Positions 1 to 7,806 of a stretch of DNA of 17,468 bases are shown here, one piece after another. Below the pieces are notes generated by a model. The model saw only the letters and a list, made by a program, of their open reading frames with translations, was not told where the DNA came from and did not search any database. The stretch covers positions 1 to 17,468 of the forward strand of contig CALREG010000012.1 of NCBI GenBank assembly GCA_943355135.1. Reading direction: 5' to 3'. A program made the position numbers and the translations under genes. The stretch's first letter is position 1. Each line of letters opens with the position of its first letter. The DNA comes from Candidatus Nomurabacteria bacterium (GTDB taxonomy: Bacteria; Patescibacteriota; Minisyncoccia; Phycocordibacterales; SBAW01).

Positions 1-527
1 CCAAAAGCGACGCGGGGCTTTACTTCGAGCGCATATCGTATTGCCTGGCTTATTTTCATCCATGGGCCGGCGACAGGGAGTGCCAAAACATCCACAGTTC
101 TTTGGGGGTTCTTGAAGGAGTCCCCGGGGAAGAAAAACTTATTGCCTACGAAGTAGCCGGTGTTCTCTACCATTCCATACTCTTCAAAAATTTCTTCGTG
201 CTTGCCGCCAATCCCCTCTACTAAAACACCACCGATGTCTGTGGTCTGCCCGTCTCCCACTACAATCACCGCCCTGTCCGTGATCTTTTCGCCGATGACT
301 TTAGCAACCGCGCTATTTCCGACGACCACTGCCGTAGGATTGTTTGCCAACACGGTCTTGAGCGAGTCTATGTGCAAATGGTCGGCGTGTTCATGTGTAA
401 TCAACACCCCCTGCAAACCGGTCACCTGCTCCTGTGTCTCAGCAGTATAGTTGCCCGGATCGGTCAAGAGTTTAACTCCATCTATATCAAGCACCATCGC
501 GCAGTGGCCTATTTTAGTAATCTGCAT
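1..527 (-). CDS. MBL-fold metal-dependent hydrolase (3' end beyond window)
   Basis: This is the first 175 residues of a metallo-beta-lactamase-fold protein, open to the window edge and so lacking its C-terminus. I translated it from the minus strand. It starts MQITKIGHCAMVLDIDG, has the metal-binding motif THEHADHLH near residues 43-51, and later PGDS, whose Asp is the usual bridging metal ligand. The short start with an early H and the 'LLTDPG' turn resemble the UlaG-like/YtnP-type hydrolases (COG2220), which are soluble Zn or Mn enzymes; the substrate cannot be told. The start ATG is 2 bases after the TAA of the FAD-linked oxidase upstream, so the two genes are almost certainly co-transcribed and perhaps translationally coupled. 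No good Shine-Dalgarno is visible. The last histidine ligand expected near the C-terminus lies outside the window. I am confident of the fold, not of the function. Confidence 0.85.
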   Translation of the reverse strand, partial: MQITKIGHCAMVLDIDGVKLLTDPGNYTAETQEQVTGLQGVLITHEHADHLHIDSLKTVLANNPTAVVVGNSAVAKVIGEKITDRAVIVVGDGQTTDIGGVLVEGIGGKHEEIFEEYGMVENTGYFVGNKFFFPGDSFKNPQRTVDVLALPVAGPWMKISQAIRYALEVKPRVAF

Positions 528-529
528 AC

Positions 530-2227
530 TTATTTTTTAGCTGGCGGCAGGTCGAGTTTTGAGAGCGCGTCGGAGAAGTTGGTTCCCACCTTTTTGCCGG
601 GGTTAAAGATGTTGTGCGGGTCGAAGATTTTTTTGACCTCCATAAACAGCGCGTACATGGCCGAACCGAACATCTTTTCTACATACGGAGTGCGGATAAG
701 CCCGTCGTTGTGCTCGCCTGAGATTGAGCCGTGGTAAGAAATGACGAGGTCATACACTTTGTGGCTCAGCTCGTCGATAGTTCTGCGTATCGTCGGATCG
801 GCTGGGTCGACCAGCGGGATGATATGGAAGTTCCCGTCCCCCACATGGCCGGCGATGGTGTAAGTGAGTTTGTATTTGGATAGTATTACTTCCAGTTTTG
901 GCAAGAATTCCGGCAGTACTGCTGGCGGCACCACAAAATCGTCTATAAACGGTGCTGTGCGCTTGCCTCGCACCTTTTTGCGCAATAGGTTAAAGCTCTC
1001 TCGGCGTACCGCCCAATACTTGCGCGCCGCGGCTGCGTTTGGAGCAACGCGCACACTTTGGTGGTCTGCATTGGCATGTACCTCTGCAGCAAGTTTTTGT
1101 GCCTTAGATAGCGCTTCTGCTTGGGTGTCAGCACAAAATTCTACTATCAGTACGAGTTTTGGTATTCCGCCCGTTAGTGCCATCCAAAGCTCTGGCAAAA
1201 ACGAAATGCCGAGGCTAATCATGCCCGCCTTCATTTGTGTTGCTAGCTCGGGGAGGTAGCGCATCGCAATACTAAACGTGTGGTCGTCGTACGACTCAAA
1301 CGAGTCGGGTTTGTACTTAAGCACCTCGGGCACCAGCTCGCCGAGCTGTGCAAGGTTTTTGACGAAAATAATAGTCATCGCCGAGTACGGCTTGGGGTGC
1401 ACAAGCTTGAAGTGGATCTTGGTCGTGATGCCGAGCGTACCCTGCGAGCCGACCATCAACCTTGCGAGGTTTAGCCTCGTCAGACCGTCGCCGATGTCCC
1501 AGAGCGCATAGCCTGAAGAGTTTTTTTCAACCTTGGGCTTCGCCGCCTCAATAATAGCTTTGTATGCAGGTGTTGATACCAACGACGCAACCCGGCGATA
1601 GATATCGCCCTCGTACGACTGCTCGGCGAGTTTCTGCCGCAACTCGTCGCCCTCCATATTTTTGAGCGTATGTACGTTGCCGTCTGCAAGCACCACCTCA
1701 AGCCCCTCGACATAGCGTGCCGTTTTGCCGTATTTCAAGTTCTTTTCTCCTCCGGAATTGTTGCCCACCATGCCGCCCACGGTGTTGAGCTCGCGGCTGG
1801 CAGTATAGCTGGGGAGCTCCAAATTTTTTTTCTTCGTCTCTTTATCAAAATCTCTAAAGTACATCCCCGGCTCGACAATAGCCTCCTCCTCGCCCAACTC
1901 CACGAGCTTGTTGAGATGCGCGGTCATATCGAGCACAATCGAGTCGCTCAAAGGGCCGCCCGACATGTCGGTACCAGCCGAACGAGCAGTAATGGAATAG
2001 CCACACTTACTGCCATGCGGCCTATCAGCGGCAGCATCTCCATCTCTACAAACATTAGTACTGACAAATTTGACCACGGCACAGATATCCTGCGCATCTT
2101 TAGGACGCACAACTACCTGCGGCGTCACCTTAAAAAGGCTCGCGTCCCGCGAGTTTTTTTCTAGGGTCGCAGCAGTATCATCAACCTCTCCGCGCACTAC
2201 CGCGCGCAACTCTTCCGCCAAAGACAT
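530..2227 (-). CDS. FAD-binding oxidoreductase, GlcD / D-lactate dehydrogenase type
   Basis: A 565-residue flavoprotein of the glycolate oxidase GlcD / D-lactate dehydrogenase family. The N-terminal half is a PCMH-type FAD-binding domain, with the run 'AGTDMSGGPLSDSIVLDM' near residues 83-100 and 'NTVGGMVGNNSGGEKNLKYG' in the pyrophosphate region. The C-terminal half is an FAD-oxidase C domain with HVGDGNFH, SGEHNDG and the terminal FDPHNIFNPGKK. Family members oxidise 2-hydroxy acids such as D-lactate or glycolate and pass electrons to quinone or another acceptor. No Fe-S (GlcF-like) partner is seen here. I chose the ATG at 2227; an in-frame TTG 18 bases further up lies in the terminator of the cold-shock gene. 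A TACAAT hexamer ends 6 bases before this ATG and no Shine-Dalgarno is present, suggesting a leaderless start. The MBL-fold gene follows 2 bases after the stop. The substrate is unknown. Confidence 0.9.
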   Translation of the reverse strand: MSLAEELRAVVRGEVDDTAATLEKNSRDASLFKVTPQVVVRPKDAQDICAVVKFVSTNVCRDGDAAADRPHGSKCGYSITARSAGTDMSGGPLSDSIVLDMTAHLNKLVELGEEEAIVEPGMYFRDFDKETKKKNLELPSYTASRELNTVGGMVGNNSGGEKNLKYGKTARYVEGLEVVLADGNVHTLKNMEGDELRQKLAEQSYEGDIYRRVASLVSTPAYKAIIEAAKPKVEKNSSGYALWDIGDGLTRLNLARLMVGSQGTLGITTKIHFKLVHPKPYSAMTIIFVKNLAQLGELVPEVLKYKPDSFESYDDHTFSIAMRYLPELATQMKAGMISLGISFLPELWMALTGGIPKLVLIVEFCADTQAEALSKAQKLAAEVHANADHQSVRVAPNAAAARKYWAVRRESFNLLRKKVRGKRTAPFIDDFVVPPAVLPEFLPKLEVILSKYKLTYTIAGHVGDGNFHIIPLVDPADPTIRRTIDELSHKVYDLVISYHGSISGEHNDGLIRTPYVEKMFGSAMYALFMEVKKIFDPHNIFNPGKKVGTNFSDALSKLDLPPAKK

Positions 2228-2233
2228 ACAGTA

Positions 2234-2239
2234 ATTGTA
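2234..2239 (-). promoter_or_regulatory. Candidate -10 box of a leaderless promoter
   Basis: The minus strand reads TACAAT, then 6 bases, then the ATG of the FAD oxidase. With normal -10 to +1 spacing, transcription would begin at or next to the A of the ATG. The -35 region would fall inside the terminator hairpin of the upstream cold-shock gene and shows no consensus, so this is a moderate call. Confidence 0.4.
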
Positions 2240-2243
2240 CAGC

Positions 2244-2279
2244 AAAAAGCCGCCGAGGTATTACCCTCGGCGGCTTTTT
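2244..2279 (-). terminator. Rho-independent terminator of the cold-shock gene
   Basis: A perfect 15-bp inverted repeat (2244-2258 and 2265-2279) encloses a 6-base loop. The core is GCCGCCGAGG/CCTCGGCGGC. The outer A5/T5 pairs give a U run on the minus-strand transcript directly after the G+C stem. It begins 11 bases after the stop codon of the cold-shock gene. Being symmetrical, it could also stop transcription from the other strand. Confidence 0.93.
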
Positions 2280-2290
2280 GTCCTCAGCGC

Positions 2291-2488
2291 TTAGGCGCGA
2301 GATACGTTGACGGCAGCCGGTCCCTTCTGGCCTTCCGAAACTTCAAACGTAAGCTTGTCGCCTACCTTGAGCTCTTCGAAAGTTACGCCATTGAGGTCCT
2401 TAGAGTGGAAGAACAGATCCTTCGTCTCGCCATCGCGAGAGATGAATCCGAAACCACGGTCCGTCAAAGTCTTAATTGTTCCTTGCAT
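2291..2488 (-). CDS. csp: Cold-shock domain protein
   Basis: A 65-residue single cold-shock domain, the normal size for CspA-type proteins. It is a small cytoplasmic OB-fold protein that binds single-stranded RNA or DNA and acts as an RNA chaperone. RNP1 appears as RGFGFISR (about residues 11-18) and RNP2 as DLFFHSKDL (about 24-32), followed by the usual 'KVGDKLTFEVSEGQKGPAAVNV' type ending. The gene stands alone as a transcription unit. It has a promoter just after rlmB, an untranslated leader of about 58 bases, and a strong terminator 11 bases downstream. Long leaders are typical of thermally regulated csp mRNAs, but I cannot show that this one folds as a thermosensor. Identification is secure; the exact paralogue is not. 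Confidence 0.97.
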   Translation of the reverse strand: MQGTIKTLTDRGFGFISRDGETKDLFFHSKDLNGVTFEELKVGDKLTFEVSEGQKGPAAVNVSRA

Positions 2489-2552
2489 CTTGTTGTTTGT
2501 TTTTCTGTTTGAGAAACCCCGACCTTCGTTTCCTAGTCTTTTAGACCCCCAA

Positions 2553-2581
2553 AGGGTATCACAGGGCTATACTGAAGTCAA
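2553..2581 (-). promoter_or_regulatory. Promoter of the cold-shock gene
   Basis: On the minus strand TTGACT (2581-2576) is followed by an exact 17-base spacer and TACCCT (2558-2553). A TG one base before the -10 gives an extended -10 element. The -35 begins 5 bases after the rlmB stop codon. The predicted start near 2546 gives a leader of about 58 bases before the cold-shock ATG. Confidence 0.65.
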
Positions 2582-2586
2582 GCCCC

Positions 2587-3318
2587 CTATTTTGAGCTCC
2601 ACGCGTAGAGCGCAACTGCGGCCGCGGCGGCCACATTGAGCGACTCGCACTTAGGATCGAGCGGTATAGCAAGTACGCTGTCCGAAACTTTCAATATATC
2701 GTCAGCAATACCGCTCCCCTCGTTGCCGAGTATAAATACTGTCGGTCCGCCGAAGGCCTCTGTGCCGATAGGCTGTGCTCCCTCGCCCGCAAGCGAGTAC
2801 GCCTTAAAGCCTTTTTTCTTCAAATCAAGAATAGTTTGTTTGACGCTCCCAATAGTCACGAGTGGCAGGCGGAACGCCATCCCCGCAGAGACCTTGATGA
2901 CCGCGCCCGTAACCGGCGCCTGCCCCTTTTCCGGCATCAAGACTGCCGTTGCACCAAAGCCCGCGGCGGTGCGGATGATGGCACCCACGTTGTGCGGGTC
3001 TTGCACACCGTTGAGGATGACCAGCATAGTGCGTGGGGTCGCCTCAAGTTGCTCGAGGAACTTCGGGTACGGGAGCATGAGCTGTGGGATAGAAATAGAG
3101 CCGATGACGCCTTGATGCGCCGTGCCGCTCTTCATGTCCGAACGTGCCATGCCCTCCGAGAGTTTGGCCACCGGCACGCCCGCCTCTTCTATCTGGCGGC
3201 GCAGTTTGGTGTCTACCATCTTGGCATCAAGATAGACCTTAGTGAGCGCGCGTGGAGCGTACAGGAGCGCGTCGCGCACCGCATGTCGCCCATAGGCAAA
3301 TATCTTGTTCTGCTTCAT
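2587..3318 (-). CDS. rlmB: 23S rRNA 2'-O-ribose methyltransferase, SpoU/TrmH family (RlmB-like)
   Basis: A 243-residue SPOUT-class RNA methyltransferase. The N-terminal 70 or so residues match the SpoU substrate-binding domain (FAYGRHAVRDAL...). The catalytic domain carries the three family motifs: NGVQDPHNVGAIIRTAAGFG (motif 1), FILGNEGSGI (motif 2) and IPLDPKCESLNVAAAAAVAL (motif 3), which form the trefoil knot that binds S-adenosylmethionine. RlmB proteins 2'-O-methylate G2251 in the 23S rRNA P loop; TrmH-type tRNA methyltransferases are the alternative. The start is the ATG at 3318, which overlaps the TGA of the flavoprotein gene as ATGA, implying translational coupling. A longer in-frame reading up to 3360 only runs into that upstream gene. 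The rlmB stop lies 5 bases before the -35 of the cold-shock promoter. Confidence 0.9.
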   Translation of the reverse strand: MKQNKIFAYGRHAVRDALLYAPRALTKVYLDAKMVDTKLRRQIEEAGVPVAKLSEGMARSDMKSGTAHQGVIGSISIPQLMLPYPKFLEQLEATPRTMLVILNGVQDPHNVGAIIRTAAGFGATAVLMPEKGQAPVTGAVIKVSAGMAFRLPLVTIGSVKQTILDLKKKGFKAYSLAGEGAQPIGTEAFGGPTVFILGNEGSGIADDILKVSDSVLAIPLDPKCESLNVAAAAAVALYAWSSK

Positions 3319-4559
3319 ATAGTGGCAGTATTGCCTGCAACATAGCCGGTTGTCCAGCACAACTGCAGAGAGTAGCCGCCTGACGGGCGATTAATATGCA
3401 GCAAGTCGCCGGTGATACAAAGGTTCGGCACTTTTTTTGAGCGCAATGTTTTAGTGTCTACTTCATTGAGCGGCACGCCTCCATCGGCGACAACCGCGCG
3501 ATCAAAACCCATCAGCCCCTCAATAGTGAGTGGCAGGGCCTTAAGCAGACACACAAGCACCTTGCGCTCCTCTTTGGTGACCGAGTGCACCTTTTTGGTG
3601 ATATCCATCTTGTCCTCCAGCAGCATCAAGACGCCTTTGTGTGTGCCATCGGGCACCACTTCTTTAATAATATTCTTGAGCGCCTTATTTTTGTTTTTAT
3701 CAAATACGCTTATCACCGTCTTCTCCAGCGCACCAAGATCGGTATGCGGGTAGGCGTCTATAGTTGCGGTCACTGTACCCTCTTGTAGAAGGTCGGCCAC
3801 CGCGCTGGCACTGTTGAGTATCAGCGGACCTGAAAGGCCAAAGTGGGTAAAGAGCACTTTGCCTGTTTTAGAAAATGCTTTTTTACCCTCCACAAAGAAC
3901 GTGATTTTCATAAACGACAGCGAGGTGCCTGAGAGTACCTTAGACCACTCGTCTACAACCTTAAGCGGCACAATAGTTGGTGTAGGCGCCGCAACGGTGT
4001 GGCCGAGCTCGCGGAGCCACTCAAACCCATCACCAGTAGAGCCAGTCTCTGGGTGCGAGACGCTGCCGGTGGCAAGAATATATTCTTTGGCGCGATACTC
4101 GGTCTTGCCGCAGTACACCGCACTGATACCCGACTTGTCCGAAATAATTTTTGTGACCGCCGAACCAGTACGCACCTCGACGCCGCCCTTGCGGACATAA
4201 CTCTCTAGCACCTTAAGCACATCACTCGCCTTCTCGGTTGCGGGGAATGCGCGCTTGCGTGCCTGCACTACGAGCGGGAGCCCGCGCGACTCAAAAAAGG
4301 TAAAGGTGTCCTTGACCCCAAATTGCGCAAAGAGCGAGTACAAAAATTGCTCCGCCTTGCCATACTTTGATGCAAAAATCCGCACATCATCCTCGGCATT
4401 GGTGATGTTGCAGCGACCGCCGCCTGATATGCCGAGCTTCTCGCCCAATTTTTTATTTTTCTCCAGCAAGAGTACGCGTGCGCCACTCTCAGCCGCGCGA
4501 CCAGCCGCAATCATACCGGAGGCTCCTCCGCCTACTACAATCACGTCGTACGATTCCAT
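3315..4559 (-). CDS. HI0933/YhiN-family NAD(P)/FAD-dependent oxidoreductase
   Basis: A 414-residue flavoprotein of the HI0933-like (YhiN/BaiN) family. The N-terminus has the Rossmann dinucleotide signature DVIVVGGGASGMIAAGRAAE (residues 5-24) followed by LLLEKNKKLGEKLGISGGGR, whose GGGRCN segment is a family hallmark. Further on are ATGSVSHPETGSTGDG and the C-terminal GDLLHINRPSGGYSLQ, which completes the FAD site. The reaction and substrate are poorly defined for most of this family. I chose the ATG at 4559, one base after the methyltransferase stop. The reading frame stays open for another 75 codons upstream, but that part lies inside the methyltransferase gene and is basic and low in similarity to the family. 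It overlaps rlmB by 4 bases downstream, so it belongs to the ABC-F to rlmB gene string. Confidence 0.92.
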   Translation of the reverse strand: MESYDVIVVGGGASGMIAAGRAAESGARVLLLEKNKKLGEKLGISGGGRCNITNAEDDVRIFASKYGKAEQFLYSLFAQFGVKDTFTFFESRGLPLVVQARKRAFPATEKASDVLKVLESYVRKGGVEVRTGSAVTKIISDKSGISAVYCGKTEYRAKEYILATGSVSHPETGSTGDGFEWLRELGHTVAAPTPTIVPLKVVDEWSKVLSGTSLSFMKITFFVEGKKAFSKTGKVLFTHFGLSGPLILNSASAVADLLQEGTVTATIDAYPHTDLGALEKTVISVFDKNKNKALKNIIKEVVPDGTHKGVLMLLEDKMDITKKVHSVTKEERKVLVCLLKALPLTIEGLMGFDRAVVADGGVPLNEVDTKTLRSKKVPNLCITGDLLHINRPSGGYSLQLCWTTGYVAGNTATI

Positions 4560-4560
4560 G

Positions 4561-5340
4561 TTAGTTGAGGACCTTTGCTTCCATTGCCATAAACAGCGGA
4601 ATTTCCTTGCGCGCCGTATCCTCGGCCGCTTGGCGCGGACCTTTGCCACTTTCGCGATGAGAGACCCACTCCTCGAGCCGAGTAACCGCAAATCCGGCCG
4701 CACCGAGTGCCTTAAAAAAATCTTGCAGAGAGCGGTGGTACGAGATGGTGCGGGTCGCCTTGGGCGCACCCGGATGCATATCAATAAACACTTTTGCAGA
4801 CGACAGATAGCCGTCTACGCGGCGGTACTGCGCCTCCCCAGTTTCATCCCAGCCCCAGCTTGAGCGCTTAAGCACGCGGAATGCCGGATGATTGAGCACA
4901 AACACAAAACGTCCATTCTTGCCGAGCACGCGGCGCACTTCTTTGAGCGTGCCTACCAAATCTTCGATATTTTGTAATGCGAGCACACAGGTTATTGCAT
5001 TAAACTCGCCGTCTTTTGCAAACTCTAGTTTATTGGCAGGAGATACCAAATACGCTCCGCCTTTGGCGCGGGCCTGCGCAATGAGCTCCTTGGCAATATC
5101 ACTCCCGACCGCATCCGCGCCCACTTTGCTCAACTCGCGAGTAAAAAATCCTTCGCCACAGCCGAGGTCGAGCACGCGCTCGCCTTTTTTGACCGCGACC
5201 ATACGCAGGAGGTTCGGCAAGATTACTTTTGAGTGATAGGTGTCATCTTTCTGTAAATGGTCGCCATACCAATCGGCCACCTTGCCCCACGAGGTGTCTC
5301 GCTCCGCTTTTTTATACGTCTTCTTGGGTGCCGGCTTCAT
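4561..5340 (-). CDS. Class I SAM-dependent methyltransferase
   Basis: A 259-residue Rossmann-fold methyltransferase of the Methyltransf_11/UbiE-like group. Motif I is VLDLGCGEGFF (residues 56-66), with an acidic residue at the end of strand 2 in 'VGSDIAKELIAQAR', and a motif IV region 'AITCVLALQNIED'. The segment RRVLGKNGRFVFVLNHPAF matches the usual post-motif strand. The N-terminus is lysine-rich, and 'WGKVADWYGDHLQKDDTYHS' resembles the start of small-molecule methyltransferases. The substrate is unknown. The ATG at 5340 is preceded by GGAG about 10 bases upstream, placed inside the end of the ABC-F gene, and the two genes are 5 bases apart. It ends one base before the flavoprotein start. 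Confidence 0.9.
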   Translation of the reverse strand: MKPAPKKTYKKAERDTSWGKVADWYGDHLQKDDTYHSKVILPNLLRMVAVKKGERVLDLGCGEGFFTRELSKVGADAVGSDIAKELIAQARAKGGAYLVSPANKLEFAKDGEFNAITCVLALQNIEDLVGTLKEVRRVLGKNGRFVFVLNHPAFRVLKRSSWGWDETGEAQYRRVDGYLSSAKVFIDMHPGAPKATRTISYHRSLQDFFKALGAAGFAVTRLEEWVSHRESGKGPRQAAEDTARKEIPLFMAMEAKVLN

Positions 5341-5345
5341 AGCAG

Positions 5346-6797
5346 TTATTTCTCCAAATCGAGCGTCTCGTCGATGCGGATCTTTTCTACAAAGTCGGGC
5401 ACGTGGCTCACCAGTATCATCGCGCCCTCGTACGCATCGAGCGCCCCGGCAATCACCGGCAAGTGGCGGAAGTTGATATGGTTGGTCGGTTCGTCGAGTA
5501 TAAGCAACCCCGGTTTCATCAACACCAATCGTGCAAAGGCCACCAGCCCTTTTTGTCCTTCTGAGAGCGTACCGATGCGCGAGTGGAATATCTCGCCGGA
5601 TACCAAAAAACCTGCCGCTACTTTGCGTACGTCCTCCTCAATCGGGCGCTCAAGCACCGACGAGAGCTCCTCATAAACAGTTTTATCAAAATCGAGGTTA
5701 GAAAAGTCCTGTCGGTAGTAGCCCACCGTGACACCGTCAGTCACTTTAGTGCCTTTTGCTTTGCCCGATGCAATAGCCTGCAAGAGCGTGGACTTGCCGA
5801 TGCCGTTAGGGCCCTTAAGCAGGAGGTGCTGATTTTTGCGCAGCGCGAGTTTTGCTTTGCGCTCAACTGGCTTATGATTTTTAATCGTCAAAAAGCTGCT
5901 GATGGTGATGAGGTCGCCCGGAGGCGTAGCTTCAGCAGGGATGCGGAAGGAACGGATAGTTTTGTCCTCCTTGCGCACATCTACTATCTCCTCCTCAAGC
6001 TCGGCGGCCTTCTCGCGCATGCGCTTGGCGACCATGCGCATCTGCCCGCCCTTGTTTGCAAAAAAGTTCGACTTGTCTTTGTTTTCCTGAATTTCTTTTG
6101 CGAGGAGCGCGTTCTTGCGATTTTCTTTCTCAATCCGCGCAGTAATGTCTTTGACCACATCAAAGTAGTTACCGACATACTGCTCCACCTTGCGAGTGTG
6201 TACATCGAGATACAGCACGCCGTAGGTAAACGAGTTGAGGAACGCCGCTTCGTGAGAAATAACAATGACGGTCTTTTTGTAGTTGAGCAAAAACTTGGTC
6301 AGGTGCTCTATCCCTGCCTTATCCAAGTTGTTAGTCGGCTCATCGAGCAAAAGCAGGTCGGGGTCTTGTATGAGTGCTTGCGCAAGCAAGAGGCGTGCCT
6401 GCTGCCCGCCGGAGAATGCGCCTATCTCCTTTTCGAGTGGAGCGTGAAGGTTGACCGCCTCGAGCACCTTGGCGATTTTTGGGTCTATATCGTAAACTTT
6501 TTTGGCAAAGACGCTCTGGAAGAACTCGCGCACGGTCAACTTCATCTCTGCGGCAGGGATAACCTGGCGCGAGGTCGCAATGGTAAGCCCGTGAGAGAGG
6601 TGCATAAGGCCGTCGGTCGGCTGGAAGGCGCCTGTAATGAGGCCGAGGATAGTCGACTTGCCAGCGCCATTTTGACCCATGAGGGTAACCTTAGTGCCAC
6701 GGCGGACACTAAAGTCCACCTCCGAGAGGATCGGCTTTTTGACCCCAAAGTCAAAAGAGACACGTTCAAAACGCACTATTACTTCTCCGCGTTGCAT
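5346..6797 (-). CDS. ABC-F family ATPase (duplicated ATP-binding cassettes)
   Basis: A 483-residue soluble protein with two ABC cassettes and no membrane segment, which is the ABC-F layout. Cassette 1 has Walker A GQNGAGKST (41-49), signature FSGGQQ (128-133) and Walker B with LLLLDEPTNNLD (148-159). Cassette 2 has Walker A GPNGIGKST (329-337), signature LSEGQ (411-415) and LLILDEPTNHIN (431-442). The charged linker between them, about 211-290, is predicted helical (lysine/glutamate-rich). ABC-F proteins act at the ribosomal E site in translation or antibiotic protection; which subtype this is cannot be told. Family length is normally 500-650, so this one is compact. The start is the ATG at 6797 with AGGTG 5 bases upstream, 46 bases after the SGNH hydrolase gene. 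The methyltransferase follows 5 bases after its stop. Confidence 0.93.
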   Translation of the reverse strand: MQRGEVIVRFERVSFDFGVKKPILSEVDFSVRRGTKVTLMGQNGAGKSTILGLITGAFQPTDGLMHLSHGLTIATSRQVIPAAEMKLTVREFFQSVFAKKVYDIDPKIAKVLEAVNLHAPLEKEIGAFSGGQQARLLLAQALIQDPDLLLLDEPTNNLDKAGIEHLTKFLLNYKKTVIVISHEAAFLNSFTYGVLYLDVHTRKVEQYVGNYFDVVKDITARIEKENRKNALLAKEIQENKDKSNFFANKGGQMRMVAKRMREKAAELEEEIVDVRKEDKTIRSFRIPAEATPPGDLITISSFLTIKNHKPVERKAKLALRKNQHLLLKGPNGIGKSTLLQAIASGKAKGTKVTDGVTVGYYRQDFSNLDFDKTVYEELSSVLERPIEEDVRKVAAGFLVSGEIFHSRIGTLSEGQKGLVAFARLVLMKPGLLILDEPTNHINFRHLPVIAGALDAYEGAMILVSHVPDFVEKIRIDETLDLEK

Positions 6798-6843
6798 TAC
6801 AACACCTTACCACGCTCTTTACAATTTCCCAAATTTGTTTCTA

Positions 6844-7563
6844 TTAAAATTTCAGCTGCAGACGCAGTTTTGTATACCAAACACCGTATCCATCCCCACT
6901 CGGGTGGAAGAAATCTGGCGCGTAGTAACGTTTAATATCTTTGCTGAAAGTATCCTCTGCCGCCTCTTCAAATAAATCTATATACGTTGCGTTGGGGTGC
7001 TTGGCAACTTCGGTCATAAAAATCTGCCGTACTATGCGCGTGCGCGCGGTCATATACCAGCTCAATGGCCATTTAAAGGCGGGTGCGGCACCAACGTTGC
7101 CGGCAGTCAAAACAATAACTTTTTTGCCGACCCCGTCGGCCATATGCAGCACTTCGCCCAGCGTTTTTTGTATATCAGCGTATGAGGTGCGGCCGGTGAT
7201 ATCGTTGGCGCCGATTTGGAGCACTACAAGGTCATACGTTGCTTCTCCCCTGCTTGCCAACTTTTGTTTAAGCCCAGCAAGACGCAGACCGCTTACGCCG
7301 ACGTTGGTAATATCAGCACTCGGAAAATCCTTGCCAATACGTCCAGCGATAGAATCTTTTGAATCTGCCCCTACCCCGACTGCGGTACTGTCCCCCGCCA
7401 CCAGTATGCGCATGCTTGAATTGGTGGGCCGTTGTTCATACGGAGTCGGATAGATAACGGCACTCATGGTCAACTTTTTTGCTTGCGACAGCGTACACCA
7501 CACATAAAAAACGTAGCATAGTACTGCTAGCACAAGGACTGCAGATATCAAAAAAAGTTTCAT
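6844..7563 (-). CDS. Membrane-anchored SGNH/GDSL-type hydrolase
   Basis: A 239-residue esterase/lipase-fold protein. One hydrophobic segment (about residues 4-22) forms a signal anchor, so the catalytic part should face outside. SGNH blocks are all visible: VAGDSTAVGVG with nucleophile Ser59 (block I), a glycine in NVGVSG (block II), QIGANDITG with Asn120 (block III) and DFFHPSGDGY with Asp217 and His220 (block V). These enzymes remove acyl groups from lipids, polysaccharides or peptidoglycan; the substrate here is open. The start ATG overlaps the TGA of the GIY-YIG gene (ATGA), which places it in a string with the secreted M23 peptidase, the small membrane protein and the GIY-YIG gene. That context suggests an envelope role but does not prove it. 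Confidence 0.9.
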   Translation of the reverse strand: MKLFLISAVLVLAVLCYVFYVWCTLSQAKKLTMSAVIYPTPYEQRPTNSSMRILVAGDSTAVGVGADSKDSIAGRIGKDFPSADITNVGVSGLRLAGLKQKLASRGEATYDLVVLQIGANDITGRTSYADIQKTLGEVLHMADGVGKKVIVLTAGNVGAAPAFKWPLSWYMTARTRIVRQIFMTEVAKHPNATYIDLFEEAAEDTFSKDIKRYYAPDFFHPSGDGYGVWYTKLRLQLKF

Positions 7564-7802
7564 ACTGATTTTATGAGTTGCAGTTTTGCAACACGCTTCA
7601 ATTTTTTAATTTCTGCCTCGCGTTTGGAGGCCAAGCTGCGATTGGCATGACTTTCTGTATATAGCACTTTTTGAGGCTTGTGTGACTTTGTATAGCGCGC
7701 GCCGACACCTGCTTTGTGTTCGGCAAAGCGCCGCTGCACATCGGTGGCTATCCCCGTGTAGAGCGAGCCTCCAGCGCATTTAATTATGTAGACAAAATAC
7801 AT
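7560..7802 (-). CDS. GIY-YIG domain protein, YhbQ/UPF0213 type
   Basis: An 80-residue protein that is one GIY-YIG nuclease domain. It starts MYFVYIIKCAGGSLYTGIAT, giving the two short strands (VYII and LYTG) that replace the GIY and YIG of the family, followed by DVQRRFAEHKAG with the conserved Arg, and ends with SKREAEIKKLKR, where the Glu is the usual metal-binding residue. Stand-alone proteins of this size (COG2827, YhbQ) are thought to be small structure-specific nucleases, possibly in repair; their biological role is unsettled. The gene starts 4 bases after the small membrane protein gene and overlaps the SGNH hydrolase gene by 4 bases. Confidence 0.92.
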   Translation of the reverse strand: MYFVYIIKCAGGSLYTGIATDVQRRFAEHKAGVGARYTKSHKPQKVLYTESHANRSLASKREAEIKKLKRVAKLQLIKSV

Positions 7803-7806
7803 TCTG

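Noticed and set aside
4560..4784. 75-codon N-terminal extension of the HI0933-type flavoprotein
   Set aside because: It lies inside the methyltransferase gene, and family members begin right at the Rossmann strand, as does the ATG at 4559.
5583..6935. 450-codon plus-strand open frame opposite the ABC-F gene
   Set aside because: It is antisense to a gene with two full ABC cassettes; its translation has no recognisable domain and arises from the codon pattern of the real gene.
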